From: Albirhodobacter sp042466415
Lineage (GTDB): Bacteria; Pseudomonadota; Alphaproteobacteria; Rhodobacterales; Rhodobacteraceae
Assembly (NCBI RefSeq): GCF_042466415.1
Contig: NZ_JAXHCH010000001.1
Span: 372,001 to 436,000, forward strand
DNA length: 64,000 nt
Direction: 5' to 3'
Shown here: positions 18,301 to 25,626 of the stretch, piece by piece
Numbering within the stretch: the first letter of the stretch is position 1
Layout: the number at the start of each line of letters is the position of its first letter
Notes under the pieces: generated by a model
Databases searched by the model: none
What the model saw: only the letters and a program-made list of their open reading frames with translations
Told to the model about the DNA's origin: nothing
Program-made: the position numbers and the translations under genes

Positions 18301-20918
18301 GGGCGCTGCTGCTGGCGGTGTCGGGCGTGGTTCTGGTGGCGAGCCGAGGCAAGATCGGGGTGCAGCTGGATGCTTTGCCACGGGGGACTTTGCCACGGGG
18401 CGCAAGCGCCGCCGCCAAGCCCTTGCTTGCGAAGGAGGGGCCACGGTTGCCGCGAGGTTCGGCGCACAATGGGCCTGCGACTCCGGTCGTCACCGCAGGC
18501 GATGACCTCGAATTCTTCAACGGCACGGGCGGCTTTGCCAAGGATGGGCGCGAATATGTGACCTTGCTGCGCGATGGCCAAACGACGCCCGCGCCGTGGA
18601 TCAATGTGATCGCCAATCCCAATTTCGGCTTTCAGGTCTCGGTTGAGGGCAGCGGCTCGGTCTGGGCGCAAAACAGTCGGGAAAACCAGCTCACGCCTTG
18701 GTCGAACGATCCGGTGACGGATCCGAGCGGCGAGGCGATCTATCTGCGCGATCTGGAGAGCGGCGCGATTTGGACGCCGACTGCCCTGCCGATCCGTGGC
18801 AGGGGCGATTACACCACGCGTCACGGCTTCGGCTATAGCCAGTTTGAGCATGAGGCGCAGGGGATCGCGGCGGTGATGGTGCAATTTGTGCCGCTGGAGG
18901 ATCCGGTGAAAATCACGCGGCTCATTTTGCGCAATACGGGCACGCGCAAGCGCCGCCTCTCGCTGACAGCCTATGCGGAATGGGTGCTGGGCGCGCGTCG
19001 CAGCGCGCATATCCTCACAACGCGCGCGCCACAGACGGGCGCGATCCTTGCCCGCAACCCCTATGCCACGGCCTTTGCCGGGGAGGTCGCCTTTGCCGAT
19101 CTGGGCGCGGCCGTGACCAGCGTGACCACCGACCGCGCGGAGTTTCTGGGCCAAGGCGGGCGGATGGACGCGCCGCAAGCGCTTGCGGCGGAGGCTTTGT
19201 CGAACCGCGTCGGCCCCGCGCCTGCGCCCTGCGCCGCCTTGCAGCGTGGCGTGACATTGGACGCGGGCGAAAGCGTGGAGATCGTGTTTTTGCTCGGCCA
19301 AGCCGCATCTGCCGAGGCGGCGGGCGAGGTCATCATGCGCTACCGGGAGCCGGACGCCATTGCGGCGGCGCTCGCGGAGGTGGGCGGCTATTGGGCCGAT
19401 CTGTTGGGGGCGGTGCAAGTGACATCGCCGGATCGCGCGATGGACATCATGCTCAACGGGTGGTTGCTCTATCAAACATTGGCCTGCCGGATCTGGGCGC
19501 GGGCAGGGTTTTATCAGGCCAGCGGCGCCTACGGGTTCCGCGACCAGTTGCAAGACGGGATGGCCCTCACCGCGCTGCGCCCGCAGATGACGCGCGATCA
19601 TCTTTTGCGCGCGGCGGGGCGGCAATTCGCGGAAGGCGATGTGCAGCATTGGTGGTTGCCGCATTCGGGCCAAGGGGTGCGCACGCGGATTTCCGATGAT
19701 CGGATCTGGCTCGGCTATGGCGTGGCGCAGTATATTTCGGTTTCGGGGGATGCAGGTGTTCTGGACATTGAGATCGCGTTTATCGAGGGGCCAGCCCTGT
19801 TGGCGGGCGCGCATGATGATTTCTTCCTGCCCCATCCGTCCGACCTGCGCGCGAGCCTGTTTGAGCATTGCGCGCGCGGGTTGGATTTGGCGATCGCGCA
19901 GACAGGCGCCAACGGGTTGCCGTTGATCGGCACAGGCGATTGGAACGACGGGATGAACCGCGTGGGCGAGGGCGGGGCGGGCACCAGCGTCTGGCTGGCG
20001 TGGTTCTTGATCGCCACCCTCAACAAGATGGCCCCCCATGCCGACACCCGTGATCCGGCCCGCGCGGCGCGCTGGCGGGCGCATGCCGCGGCGCTGACCC
20101 TCGCGGTGGAGCGCGAGGGCTGGGACGGCGCGTGGTATCGGCGCGGGACCTATGATGACGGGGCGCATTTGGGCTCTGCGAGCTCATTGGAATGCCGGAT
20201 TGACAGCATTGCGCAATCTTGGGCGGTGCTCTCGGGCGCGGCGAATCCGGCGCGCGCGGCCACCGCCATGGCCAGCCTGACCGAGCATTTGATCCGGCCC
20301 GAGGCGGGGGTCGCGCTGCTGTTCACCCCGCCTTTCGATCAAACCTCGCGGGATCCCGGATATATCAAAGGCTACCCGCCGGGCCTACGCGAGAATGGCG
20401 GGCAATATAGCCATGCCGCGATGTGGGCGATTTTGGCGCAGTGCAAATTGGGCAACGGGGATGCGGCGGGGGCGCTGTTTGCTTTGGTCAATCCGATCAA
20501 TCACGCGCTGACCCCGCAGGCGGCGGAGCGCTATAAGGGCGAGCCCTATGTCATCGCAGCGGATGTGTATTCCTGTGCGCCGCATGAAGGCCGTGCGGGT
20601 TGGACATGGTATACGGGGTCTGCGGGCTGGATGTACCGTGCGGGGATCGAGGGGCTCTTGGGCCTGACGCGCGCGGGCGATCATCTGACGCTGGCCCCGT
20701 GCTTCCCCGCGCATTGGCCGCAGATCGAAGCGAAGATCACCCATCACGGCTGCCAGCTTTTGGTGACGATCACCAACCCGCATCATAGCGGGCATGGCAT
20801 CGAATCTGCGACGCTCGACGGTGTCGATCTGCCACTGGACGGAGGATGTTTGCGCCTCCAACGCTTGCATATGCCACAAGATAGTCAGGCAAAGCTGAGG
20901 ATCTCTCTTGGGGCCTGA
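12324..20918 (+). CDS. ndvB: Cyclic beta-1,2-glucan synthase
   Basis: 2864 residues, the usual size of NdvB/ChvB proteins. This inner-membrane enzyme makes cyclic beta-1,2-glucans from UDP-glucose for the periplasm. Residues 1-430 form an N-terminal domain (ELFGTERLEHHALSLAAAQ). Membrane helices lie near 444-520 and 840-1010. The processive glycosyltransferase lies between them, with TLDADT (about 655) and QHRW (about 806). A glycoamylase-like domain covers about 1300-1520. Two GH94-type modules follow, the second with the catalytic-type motif GDWNDGMNRVGEGG (about 2537), which in this family sets chain length by phosphorolysis. A low-complexity Pro/Arg insert (about 2015-2050) links the modules. 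The start at 12324 overlaps the small gene upstream; ATGs at 12363 and 12366 are alternatives. Confidence 0.95.
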   Translation: MRSGRTPRHWARRMMPIFHGHSRKPQLWQDTAVIRSELFGTERLEHHALSLAAAQTIRPMRRSQTDRRPAWFLGVLARGKGTGDIVLPLTARVEDNAEALLAAYRSCARNLHEGRAISPAAEWLLDNFHLVEQQLRQIASDLPPDYYRQLPKLAQGPFAGYPRVLGVAWAYVAHSDSLLSERSLARFVKSYQTVSPLTIGEIWAIAITLRIVLVENMRRLAGQIALASDQRAVADASVDLVLTAKGEAAKSPFDALHHATVPLEGKPLPDIVAAQIAKRLRGFDPSDTPLLAWLEDRLQQQGTSVEAVVQRAQLRQGASNITMRNIVTSMRLASELDWADFVEEVSLIDTCLRENSAFAQMDFATRNSYRTAIEVLARGSDLTELEVAAAALRDGEIVASVGPSEQGRAGLGGALIGPQRAAFERQIGYRPPLLMRLLRPLRRLGLRGYVGAIVLISIEILAVSLWAAGVSGFAALALGLAGAMAATEAGTALVNLVITRSVKPRLLPALDLSAGIPPALCTLVAVPVMLRSLEELHAQIEQLEVHHLSSVGGALHYALLSDGPDAPTETTPQDAVLLAQARAAIEQLNASYPSAQGNRFLFLHRHRQWNASEGVWMGWERKRGKLTELNRLLRGALDTSFLPHSPVPQDVQFVITLDADTRLLRDTVARMIGKMAHPLNRAIFDPTRQRVIAGYGILQPRVTPSLPIGTQGSLFQQVFSSPGGIEPYAAAISNVYQDLFGEGSFTGKGIYDVDAFSASLKGRVPENSLLSHDLFEGIYARAGLATDIDVVEDYPARFDVAARRQHRWVRGDWQLLPWIFGASGRALPAVGRWKMIDNLRRSLVAPFSVLALGLGMLLPLPIALAWAGAVLLMLSLPQLVGLPFAILPGRAGITARSHVAALRADARTSLAQIALNIAFLATTAAQMGDAITRTLFRLIWSRKSLLQWEPSAASGGRARLGLLGQYRQMAGGAVLALVICGGAVLFNPVIWPLALPLAVLWSCAPIIARRISLPWRAPDDLPLTAEQTATLRQIARSTWCYFETFVTEADHFLPPDNFQETPVPQVFHRTSPTNIGLYLLSTTVARDMGWIGQAAAVVRLEQTLATLCDIPKYRGHLFNWYDTRDLRVLEPAYVSSVDSGNLAGHLIAVAQACREWREAPLSKADRHRGLADTLALARQSLPPEATSLAAPDWAAALAAISAANARHESFEALRDLAGAALAQGDAPDGLRAVRRCIADHIADDGADTGPDTGAAARLATAEDLARRLAMEMDFAFLLDPDKKLLSIGFSVSSNALDLNCYDLLASEARLASLFAIAKGDVETRHWFRLGRSATPIGAGSALISWSGSMFEYLMPSLVMRAPKGSVLDQTNRLIVARQIAYGAANAMPWGVSESSYNARDLEMTYQYSNFGVPGLGLKRGLSANRVVAPYATALAAMVDPRAALRNLAHLESLGVKGDYGFYEAVDFTLARMPQGIDHAVVRSFMAHHQGMTITAIANTVMEGALRRRFHAEPMIQGVDLLLQERVPRDATSAPPHAEEVLVAATETSDTPILRRFDAPDRAAPTGHLLSNGQYGLMLTPQGEGYSRWRDMAITRWQGETGQAALGSFIFARDLASGALWSGALQPTGADPARHSAVFCEHHAAFTHQDARLKMLTEVVVSAEDDAEARRVTLTNASRHSREIELTSYAELVLAPPAADHAHPAFSKMFVVTDYLPELGVIIATRRRRSPGDPEIWAAHIAIVEGEESAEIQFETDRAQFIGRGGTISSAAMAQGPLSNTKGTVLDPIFAIRRTVKIPAGGMARVTFWTAVAQSPEALLDQVDRHRDPSAFDRAVTLSWTQAQVQLRHLGITQAAAADFQRLGGMILRGDPRLRAPDARIEAGAGPQSGLWPMGISGDLPIVLFLIRDNEDTPALKEVLAAQEYWQMRQLDVDLVILNERSSSYIQDMQIAIEVAVRSAQSRPRAGRAQEGAQAAPLGRVYTLRADLISAEARALLLAVSGVVLVASRGKIGVQLDALPRGTLPRGASAAAKPLLAKEGPRLPRGSAHNGPATPVVTAGDDLEFFNGTGGFAKDGREYVTLLRDGQTTPAPWINVIANPNFGFQVSVEGSGSVWAQNSRENQLTPWSNDPVTDPSGEAIYLRDLESGAIWTPTALPIRGRGDYTTRHGFGYSQFEHEAQGIAAVMVQFVPLEDPVKITRLILRNTGTRKRRLSLTAYAEWVLGARRSAHILTTRAPQTGAILARNPYATAFAGEVAFADLGAAVTSVTTDRAEFLGQGGRMDAPQALAAEALSNRVGPAPAPCAALQRGVTLDAGESVEIVFLLGQAASAEAAGEVIMRYREPDAIAAALAEVGGYWADLLGAVQVTSPDRAMDIMLNGWLLYQTLACRIWARAGFYQASGAYGFRDQLQDGMALTALRPQMTRDHLLRAAGRQFAEGDVQHWWLPHSGQGVRTRISDDRIWLGYGVAQYISVSGDAGVLDIEIAFIEGPALLAGAHDDFFLPHPSDLRASLFEHCARGLDLAIAQTGANGLPLIGTGDWNDGMNRVGEGGAGTSVWLAWFLIATLNKMAPHADTRDPARAARWRAHAAALTLAVEREGWDGAWYRRGTYDDGAHLGSASSLECRIDSIAQSWAVLSGAANPARAATAMASLTEHLIRPEAGVALLFTPPFDQTSRDPGYIKGYPPGLRENGGQYSHAAMWAILAQCKLGNGDAAGALFALVNPINHALTPQAAERYKGEPYVIAADVYSCAPHEGRAGWTWYTGSAGWMYRAGIEGLLGLTRAGDHLTLAPCFPAHWPQIEAKITHHGCQLLVTITNPHHSGHGIESATLDGVDLPLDGGCLRLQRLHMPQDSQAKLRISLGA

Positions 20919-20967
20919 GGGAGGCTTGGCACCACTGGCCGCACGGAACGGGGCGCTTATCGCTCGG

Positions 20968-21204
20968 TTATGTGCGGCGCACCGAATTTCCGCCCGCAAT
21001 GATCTTGTTAATCAGGGCCGCCACGGCGGCATGGGCCGCGAGATCGTTCGGGGAGCCGCCCGCTTGTTCATGCGTGGCGGCGGCATCCTTCAGGATCCCC
21101 ATGATCTCGTGCTCGGGCAGGATTTTTGCATCGTTCAACGCCAAGAGCAGCGCTTCGCAAATCGAAAGCGCGGCCTGTCCCGCGGCGGTGTCATTATCAG
21201 GCAT
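20968..21204 (-). CDS. Conserved small helical protein
   Basis: 78 residues, with mostly helical sequence (AALSICEALLLALNDAKILPEHEI and DLAAHAAVAALINKIIAG). It has no membrane segment, and I recognise no domain. It resembles small uncharacterised proteins common in Rhodobacterales; that is recollection only. AAAAGG lies about 10 nt upstream of the ATG. It points away from the CRP/FNR-type gene, with 169 nt between the two starts. The FNR-like palindrome at 21297-21312 lies in that gap and could serve both genes. Confidence 0.6.
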   Translation of the reverse strand: MPDNDTAAGQAALSICEALLLALNDAKILPEHEIMGILKDAAATHEQAGGSPNDLAAHAAVAALINKIIAGGNSVRRT

Positions 21205-21296
21205 ACCATACTGGCCTTTTCGAGTGAGATTTGTCGGTGGCGCGGATCATCTGCGCAGGACATCCCGTGAGGGTTTCAAACTCTCCGCAGGGCCGC

Positions 21297-21312
21297 GCTG
21301 ATCGAGATCAGC
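21297..21312. promoter_or_regulatory. FNR/CRP-like palindrome
   Basis: GCTGATC-GA-GATCAGC is a perfect 7+2+7 palindrome containing TGAT-N4-ATCA, the core of FNR-family sites (consensus TTGAT-N4-ATCAA). It lies 62 bp upstream of the CRP/FNR-type start at 21374, so autoregulation is plausible. Confidence 0.5.
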
Positions 21313-21373
21313 CCTTTGCACGATTTCTGTGCTAAAGGTTGCAGTGGTTAAAAGGATTGTTACACCATTGGAA

Positions 21374-22093
21374 ATGACACCGCTCATTCGGAAGCTGGGC
21401 GCGTTTGTCGCCTTGTCCGCGCCTGAACTCACCGTGCTGGAGAGCTTGCGAAGCCGCCGCCGGATCTTTCGCGCTGGGCGGGATTTGATCCACCAAGGGC
21501 AGGCGGGGCAGGCGGCCTATGTTCTGGGCTCAGGCTGGGCATGTTCCTATAAGCTGATGCCCGATGGCCAGCGTCAGATCGTCGATTTCCAGATTCCAGG
21601 GGATTTTCTGGGTCTGCGCAGCGTGTTGTTGCGCACCTCGGATCATACAATTGAGCCTGTGACTGATATTGAGGTGATGGAAATCCACGTGGAGGATTTG
21701 CTCAAGGCCTTCGCCAATGCGCCGCGTCTCGGCGTCGCGGTGCTCTGGGCGGCCTCGCGCGATGAGGCAATGGTTGTGGAGCATCTGGTGGGGGTCGGGC
21801 GGCGCAATGCGGCGGAGCGGATGGCGCATTTCTTGGTGGAGCTGGGCTCGCGCCTGACGCTGATCGGGATGGGGAGCACAGCGGGCTATAGCTGCCCGCT
21901 GACGCAATATCTGCTGGCAGATGCGCTCGGGCTCAGCGCGGTCCACGTCAACCGCGTGCTGCGACAATTGCGCGAGATGGGGCTGGCGACGTTCCGCGAT
22001 GGCGAGGTGATTTTCCACGATCACGGCCGTCTTTGTGCTTTCGCGCAGTTCGATGCGAGCTATCTCGATCAGGTTAAACCGCTGCTGAAATAG
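21374..22093 (+). CDS. CRP/FNR-family transcriptional regulator
   Basis: 239 residues: a cyclic-nucleotide-binding-like beta barrel (HQGQAGQAAYVLGSGWACSYK, then IVDFQIPGDFLGL), a long dimer helix, and a C-terminal winged helix-turn-helix (LLADALGLSAVHVNRVLRQLREMG). The N-terminal cysteine set of oxygen-sensing FNR is absent, so an iron-sulphur cluster is unlikely. The recognition helix (AVHVNRV) differs from the E..SR of FNR. ATG 21374 is chosen because the family begins near MTPLIRKLG; a GTG at 21329 is an upstream alternative. The signal sensed is unknown. The arginine deiminase operon nearby is a reasonable target, but no matching site was seen there. Confidence 0.85.
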   Translation: MTPLIRKLGAFVALSAPELTVLESLRSRRRIFRAGRDLIHQGQAGQAAYVLGSGWACSYKLMPDGQRQIVDFQIPGDFLGLRSVLLRTSDHTIEPVTDIEVMEIHVEDLLKAFANAPRLGVAVLWAASRDEAMVVEHLVGVGRRNAAERMAHFLVELGSRLTLIGMGSTAGYSCPLTQYLLADALGLSAVHVNRVLRQLREMGLATFRDGEVIFHDHGRLCAFAQFDASYLDQVKPLLK

Positions 22094-22116
22094 CGCGGCG
22101 CGCGATCTGAGAAGCG

Positions 22117-22281
22117 TTAGATTCGCCCGAGAGCCATCAGAACCACGACGATTAACAGAATAATGCCGAGTGTGCCCACGCCCGCATGGCCGTAGCCATA
22201 ACCGTAGCCGCCCATGCGTCCGCTAAATCCGCCGATCAAGAACAGGATCAACACAACGACTAAAATGGTTCCAAGGGTCAT
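22117..22281 (-). CDS. DUF3309-type small membrane protein
   Basis: 54 residues in two hydrophobic helices (TILVVVLILFLIGGF and LGIILLIVVVLMALGRI) separated by a Gly/Tyr loop (GGYGYGYGHAG). This is the layout of DUF3309 proteins. The start MTLGTIL and the end LGRI fit the family. Its location would be the inner membrane. Function is unknown, though such proteins are often near stress genes. It converges on the CRP/FNR-type gene, with 23 nt between the stops. Confidence 0.75.
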   Translation of the reverse strand: MTLGTILVVVLILFLIGGFSGRMGGYGYGYGHAGVGTLGIILLIVVVLMALGRI

Positions 22282-22337
22282 TTTGAGCGTCTCCATCGTG
22301 AAAGAAAGCGCGTGTATTGGCGCCTGTGGTTTCGTAG

Positions 22338-22356
22338 GCCGTCATCCCGTGACGGC
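22338..22356 (-). terminator. Hairpin after the arginine deiminase operon
   Basis: GCCGTCA-TCCCG-TGACGGC is a perfect 7-bp stem located 4 nt after the arcC stop on the minus strand. No U-run follows, so it is only a probable operon end. Confidence 0.5.
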
Positions 22357-22359
22357 GCA

Positions 22360-23376
22360 CTAAACTATCCCACCCCCGTCATCCGCCCAGACTGATATAG
22401 GTTGGTCCGTGCCGATAAAACCTGATGTTTTGGGATGAAATCCGTGGGCTCTGCGCGGATCCTTCGGATCGGTTCGCGCCCGCGTTCCCGCGCGATCCTC
22501 CAAAATGGCGCGCGCTTGCGAGAGCTGGCCAATTCCCGCGAAACGCCCGCCAGAGCGCAGGAAGGCAATCGCCGCGCCGACCTTGGGCCCCATCGACCCC
22601 GAGGCGAGTTCGAGTGTCTCCAGAAGGGTCGGCGTTGTCGCCCCTATAGAGGTCTCATGCGGGCCACCAAAATCGCGGTAGACCGCATCGACATCGGTTA
22701 GCAGCAACAGCGCATCGGCGTGCAGATCTCGCGCGAGGAGTGCGGCGGTGCTGTCCTTGTCGATCACTGCCTCAACGCCCGCCATCAGGCCTTCTTCCGT
22801 GCGCAGCACCGGAATCCCGCCGCCGCCCGCGCAGATCACGCAATGCCCCGCCTCCAGCAAAAGGCTGATCGCCTCCAGCCCGAGTATCCGCAATGGTGCG
22901 GGCGAGGGCACCACGCGGCGTTTCCCGCCGGTGGCCTCCGTCACCATCGTCCAGCCATGGTCGCGCACCGCCTGCGCTGCCTCGGTGTCCGCGTAAACCG
23001 GGCCGATCGGCTTGGTCGGGTTGGCGAAGGCGGGGTCGTCTGCGTCCACCTCGACGCGGGTCAACAGCGTGGCGCAACGGCCTGTGAGGGGCAGGGCGTT
23101 CATCATCTCCTGCTCGATCAGATAGCCGATCATCCCTTCGGTCTGCGCGCCCAGAACATCCAGCGGCCAGAGCTTTGTGGGGTCATAGGCCATGCCCTGC
23201 AGCGCCAAGAGCCCGACCTGCGGGCCATTGCCATGCGCGATGATGATCTGGTGATCGCGCGCCAGATCGGCGAGCGCCTCCGCTGCGATCTGCACATTGG
23301 CCTTTTGGGCCTGCGCGGTCATCGGCTCGCTGCGGCGCAAAAGCGCATTGCCCCCAAGGGCGACGACGATGCGCAT
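22360..23376 (-). CDS. arcC: Carbamate kinase with extended C-terminus
   Basis: Makes ATP from carbamoyl phosphate and ADP, the energy-yielding step of arginine deiminase fermentation, in the cytoplasm. The family start VVALGGNALL is at residues 4-13. HGNGPQVGLL, CAGGGGIPV and DKDSTAALLA follow in order, and GSMGPKVGAAIAFL lies near the C-terminus. The family normally ends shortly after the GTR motif (here EDRAGTRAR). This protein continues for about 35 more residues, rich in Pro, Arg and Gly, to 338 in total, probably because the original stop was lost. ATG 23376 is one base after the arcB stop, so translation is coupled. Confidence 0.95.
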   Translation of the reverse strand: MRIVVALGGNALLRRSEPMTAQAQKANVQIAAEALADLARDHQIIIAHGNGPQVGLLALQGMAYDPTKLWPLDVLGAQTEGMIGYLIEQEMMNALPLTGRCATLLTRVEVDADDPAFANPTKPIGPVYADTEAAQAVRDHGWTMVTEATGGKRRVVPSPAPLRILGLEAISLLLEAGHCVICAGGGGIPVLRTEEGLMAGVEAVIDKDSTAALLARDLHADALLLLTDVDAVYRDFGGPHETSIGATTPTLLETLELASGSMGPKVGAAIAFLRSGGRFAGIGQLSQARAILEDRAGTRARTDPKDPRRAHGFHPKTSGFIGTDQPISVWADDGGGIV

Positions 23377-23377
23377 C

Positions 23378-24379
23378 TTACGCCCCCATCGTGGCGACAA
23401 GAACCGCCTTGATCGTATGCATCCGGTTTTCCGCCTGATCGAAGACGATACTCGCGGCGGATTCAAACACCTCGTCGCTCACCTCCATGCACTCGATCCC
23501 GAATTTCTGGAACGTCTCCTCGCCCACTTGCGTCTCGCGGTTGTGGAAGGCGGGCAGGCAATGCAGGAATTTGGCATAGGCATTGCCGGTTTTCGCCATC
23601 ACCTGCGCGGTGACGCGGTAGGGCGAGAGAAGGGCGATCCGGTCCTCCCAGACGCAATCGGCTTCGCCCATCGAGACCCAGACATCGGTATAAACGAAAT
23701 CGGCGCCCTCCAACCCTTCGGCATGTTTTTCCGTCAGGGTCAGCCGCGCGCCGGTATGCTCGCCGATCTCGCGGCACCGCGTGACCAACCCCGCCTCGGG
23801 CCAGCAAGCGGTCGGGCCGCAGAGCCGCAGATCCATCCCGATCAGCGCCGCCCCGACCATCAAGGAGGCGGCGGTGTTATTGCCCACATCGCCCATGAAA
23901 CAGACGGAAATCTCGGACAGCGGCTTGTGGCAAAACGCGCGCATCGTCATCAGATCGGCGAGGGTCTGGGTCGGGTGGAAATCATCCGTCAGACCGTTGA
24001 ACACCGGCACGCCGGAGAATTCGGCCAGCACTTCGGCGTCTTTCTGGCCAAAGCCGCGATACTCGATCCCATCATAAAACCGCCCCAGCACGCGGGCGCT
24101 GTCCTTGATAGATTCCTTATGGCCGATATGGCTGCCTGTCGGGCCGAGATAGGTGACATGCGCGCCTTGATCATGGGCGGCCACCTCGAACCCGCTTCGG
24201 GTGCGGGTGCTGTCCTTCTCAAAAATCAGGGCGATATTCTTGTCGCGCAAGCGCGGCACTTCAAACCCGCCGCGCTTGGCCTGTTTGAGGGTGGCGCTCA
24301 GGTCCAGCAGGTGCCGGATCTCGGACGGGGTGAAATCGAGCAGTTTGAGGAAGCTGCGACCATGGAGATTGAGGGGCAT
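23378..24379 (-). CDS. arcB: Ornithine carbamoyltransferase (catabolic)
   Basis: 333 residues. The carbamoyl-phosphate site is DSTRTRSGFEVAAHDQGA. The ornithine-side motifs are FHPTQTLADLMTM and the HCLPAF loop with the catalytic Cys. In the arginine deiminase pathway it splits citrulline to ornithine and carbamoyl phosphate. Its position between arcA and arcC assigns it to this catabolic role rather than biosynthesis. The start at 24379 (MPLNLHGRSFLKLLDFTP) fits the family, and the longer frame to 24439 would overlap arcA. The ribosome site is weak, so translation may depend on arcA. Confidence 0.95.
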   Translation of the reverse strand: MPLNLHGRSFLKLLDFTPSEIRHLLDLSATLKQAKRGGFEVPRLRDKNIALIFEKDSTRTRSGFEVAAHDQGAHVTYLGPTGSHIGHKESIKDSARVLGRFYDGIEYRGFGQKDAEVLAEFSGVPVFNGLTDDFHPTQTLADLMTMRAFCHKPLSEISVCFMGDVGNNTAASLMVGAALIGMDLRLCGPTACWPEAGLVTRCREIGEHTGARLTLTEKHAEGLEGADFVYTDVWVSMGEADCVWEDRIALLSPYRVTAQVMAKTGNAYAKFLHCLPAFHNRETQVGEETFQKFGIECMEVSDEVFESAASIVFDQAENRMHTIKAVLVATMGA

Positions 24380-24402
24380 GAGATGTCTTTCAAGAGAGGG
24401 AC

Positions 24403-25626
24403 TTAAACCGGATCGCGGATCAGCGGGCAGGTCATGCAATGCGACCCGCCACGCCCGCGCCCAAGCTCAGAGCCGGGAATGGTGATGACCTCGACGCCCG
24501 CCTTGCGCAGCAGGGTGTTGGAATAGGTGTTGCGCTCGTAGCCGACGACCACGCCGGGCGAGAGGCACAGCAAGTTATTGGCATCGTCCCATTGCTCGCG
24601 GGCGGATTCGTAGGCATCGCCCCCCGTGGGGATCGTGCGCAGGGCTTTGAGGCCGAGGGCGCTTGCGACGACCTGCAAGAAAGGTTTGGCCTCCACCTCA
24701 ACCGCGACGCCGCCCTTGTCATCAGGGCGCAGGCTGGTGCAACGGATCGCATCGGTGACCTCGGCGAAGACGGTGACGAGATCGCGGTCGCAGAAGGTGA
24801 AGACGGTATCGAGGTGCATCGCGCTGCGCGAGCGCGGGAATTGGCAGGCGATGACGCGGGTGGCGCCCCCTCGTGCAAACAGCCCGCGCGCGATTTGGCC
24901 CACGGCTTGCGGGGTCGTGCGTTCGCCCATGCCGATCAGCACCACGCCATTACCGATGGGCATGATGTCGCCGCCCTCCACCGTGGCGGGGCCGTGATCT
25001 TGCATGGGATCGCCCCACCAGATCGGGAAGCCCGCATCCTTGAAATCGGGGTGGAAGCGGTAAATCGCGGCGAGGGTCAGCGTCTCCAGCCTGCGCGCGG
25101 GCCAATGCATCGGATTCAGCGTGACACCGCCATAAATCCACGCGGTCGTATCGCGGGTGAAGATGTGATTGGGCAGCGGCGGCAGGATAAAATCGGCGGG
25201 CTCCAGCATCGGTGCCAGCACGCCTTTATCGGCGACGGGAAGCTCGGCACGGCTCATCCCGCCGATCAGGATCGTGGACAGCAGATCGCCGCTGATCTCC
25301 ATCAGATGCGCCAGCAAATCCTCGGCAAGGCCGACGCCTACGGTATTGTCGTTGATCCGCGCGCTCAGAAGCCAGCGCCGCGCCTCCATATCGGCCAGTG
25401 TTTCGGCGAGGAGTTTGCGCAGGAAGACGACCTCCACACCGCGCGCCACCATCGCATCGACGAAGGTCATATGCTCGATCCGCGCCTGTTTCACCCAGAT
25501 CACATCGTCAAACAGCAGCTCGGCGCAATTGGCAGGTGTCAGCCGCGCCATCGCCGCGCCGGGGCGGTGAACGAGAACACGTTTGAGGGTGCCCGCCTCG
25601 GAATGCACGCCGTAAGAAATACTCAT
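24403..25626 (-). CDS. arcA: Arginine deiminase
   Basis: 407 residues. Converts arginine to citrulline and ammonia. Guanidino-group-modifying enzyme motifs are in order: FTRDTTAWIYGGV, then EGGDIMPIGNGVVLIGMGERT, HLDTVFTFCDRDLV, and the catalytic Cys in GRGRGGSHCMTCPL near the C-terminus. Length and ending (PLIRDPV) are typical. The ATG overlaps the stop of the carrier gene as ATGA. Ammonia release and ATP yield suggest use under oxygen or acid stress, which is pathway knowledge rather than something shown here. Confidence 0.97.
   Translation of the reverse strand: MSISYGVHSEAGTLKRVLVHRPGAAMARLTPANCAELLFDDVIWVKQARIEHMTFVDAMVARGVEVVFLRKLLAETLADMEARRWLLSARINDNTVGVGLAEDLLAHLMEISGDLLSTILIGGMSRAELPVADKGVLAPMLEPADFILPPLPNHIFTRDTTAWIYGGVTLNPMHWPARRLETLTLAAIYRFHPDFKDAGFPIWWGDPMQDHGPATVEGGDIMPIGNGVVLIGMGERTTPQAVGQIARGLFARGGATRVIACQFPRSRSAMHLDTVFTFCDRDLVTVFAEVTDAIRCTSLRPDDKGGVAVEVEAKPFLQVVASALGLKALRTIPTGGDAYESAREQWDDANNLLCLSPGVVVGYERNTYSNTLLRKAGVEVITIPGSELGRGRGGSHCMTCPLIRDPV

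Noticed and set aside
14358..20168. Long open frames antisense to the glucan synthase (up to 837 codons)
   Set aside because: Common in GC-rich genes with strong third-position bias; Arg/Pro-rich translations with no domain or ribosome site.
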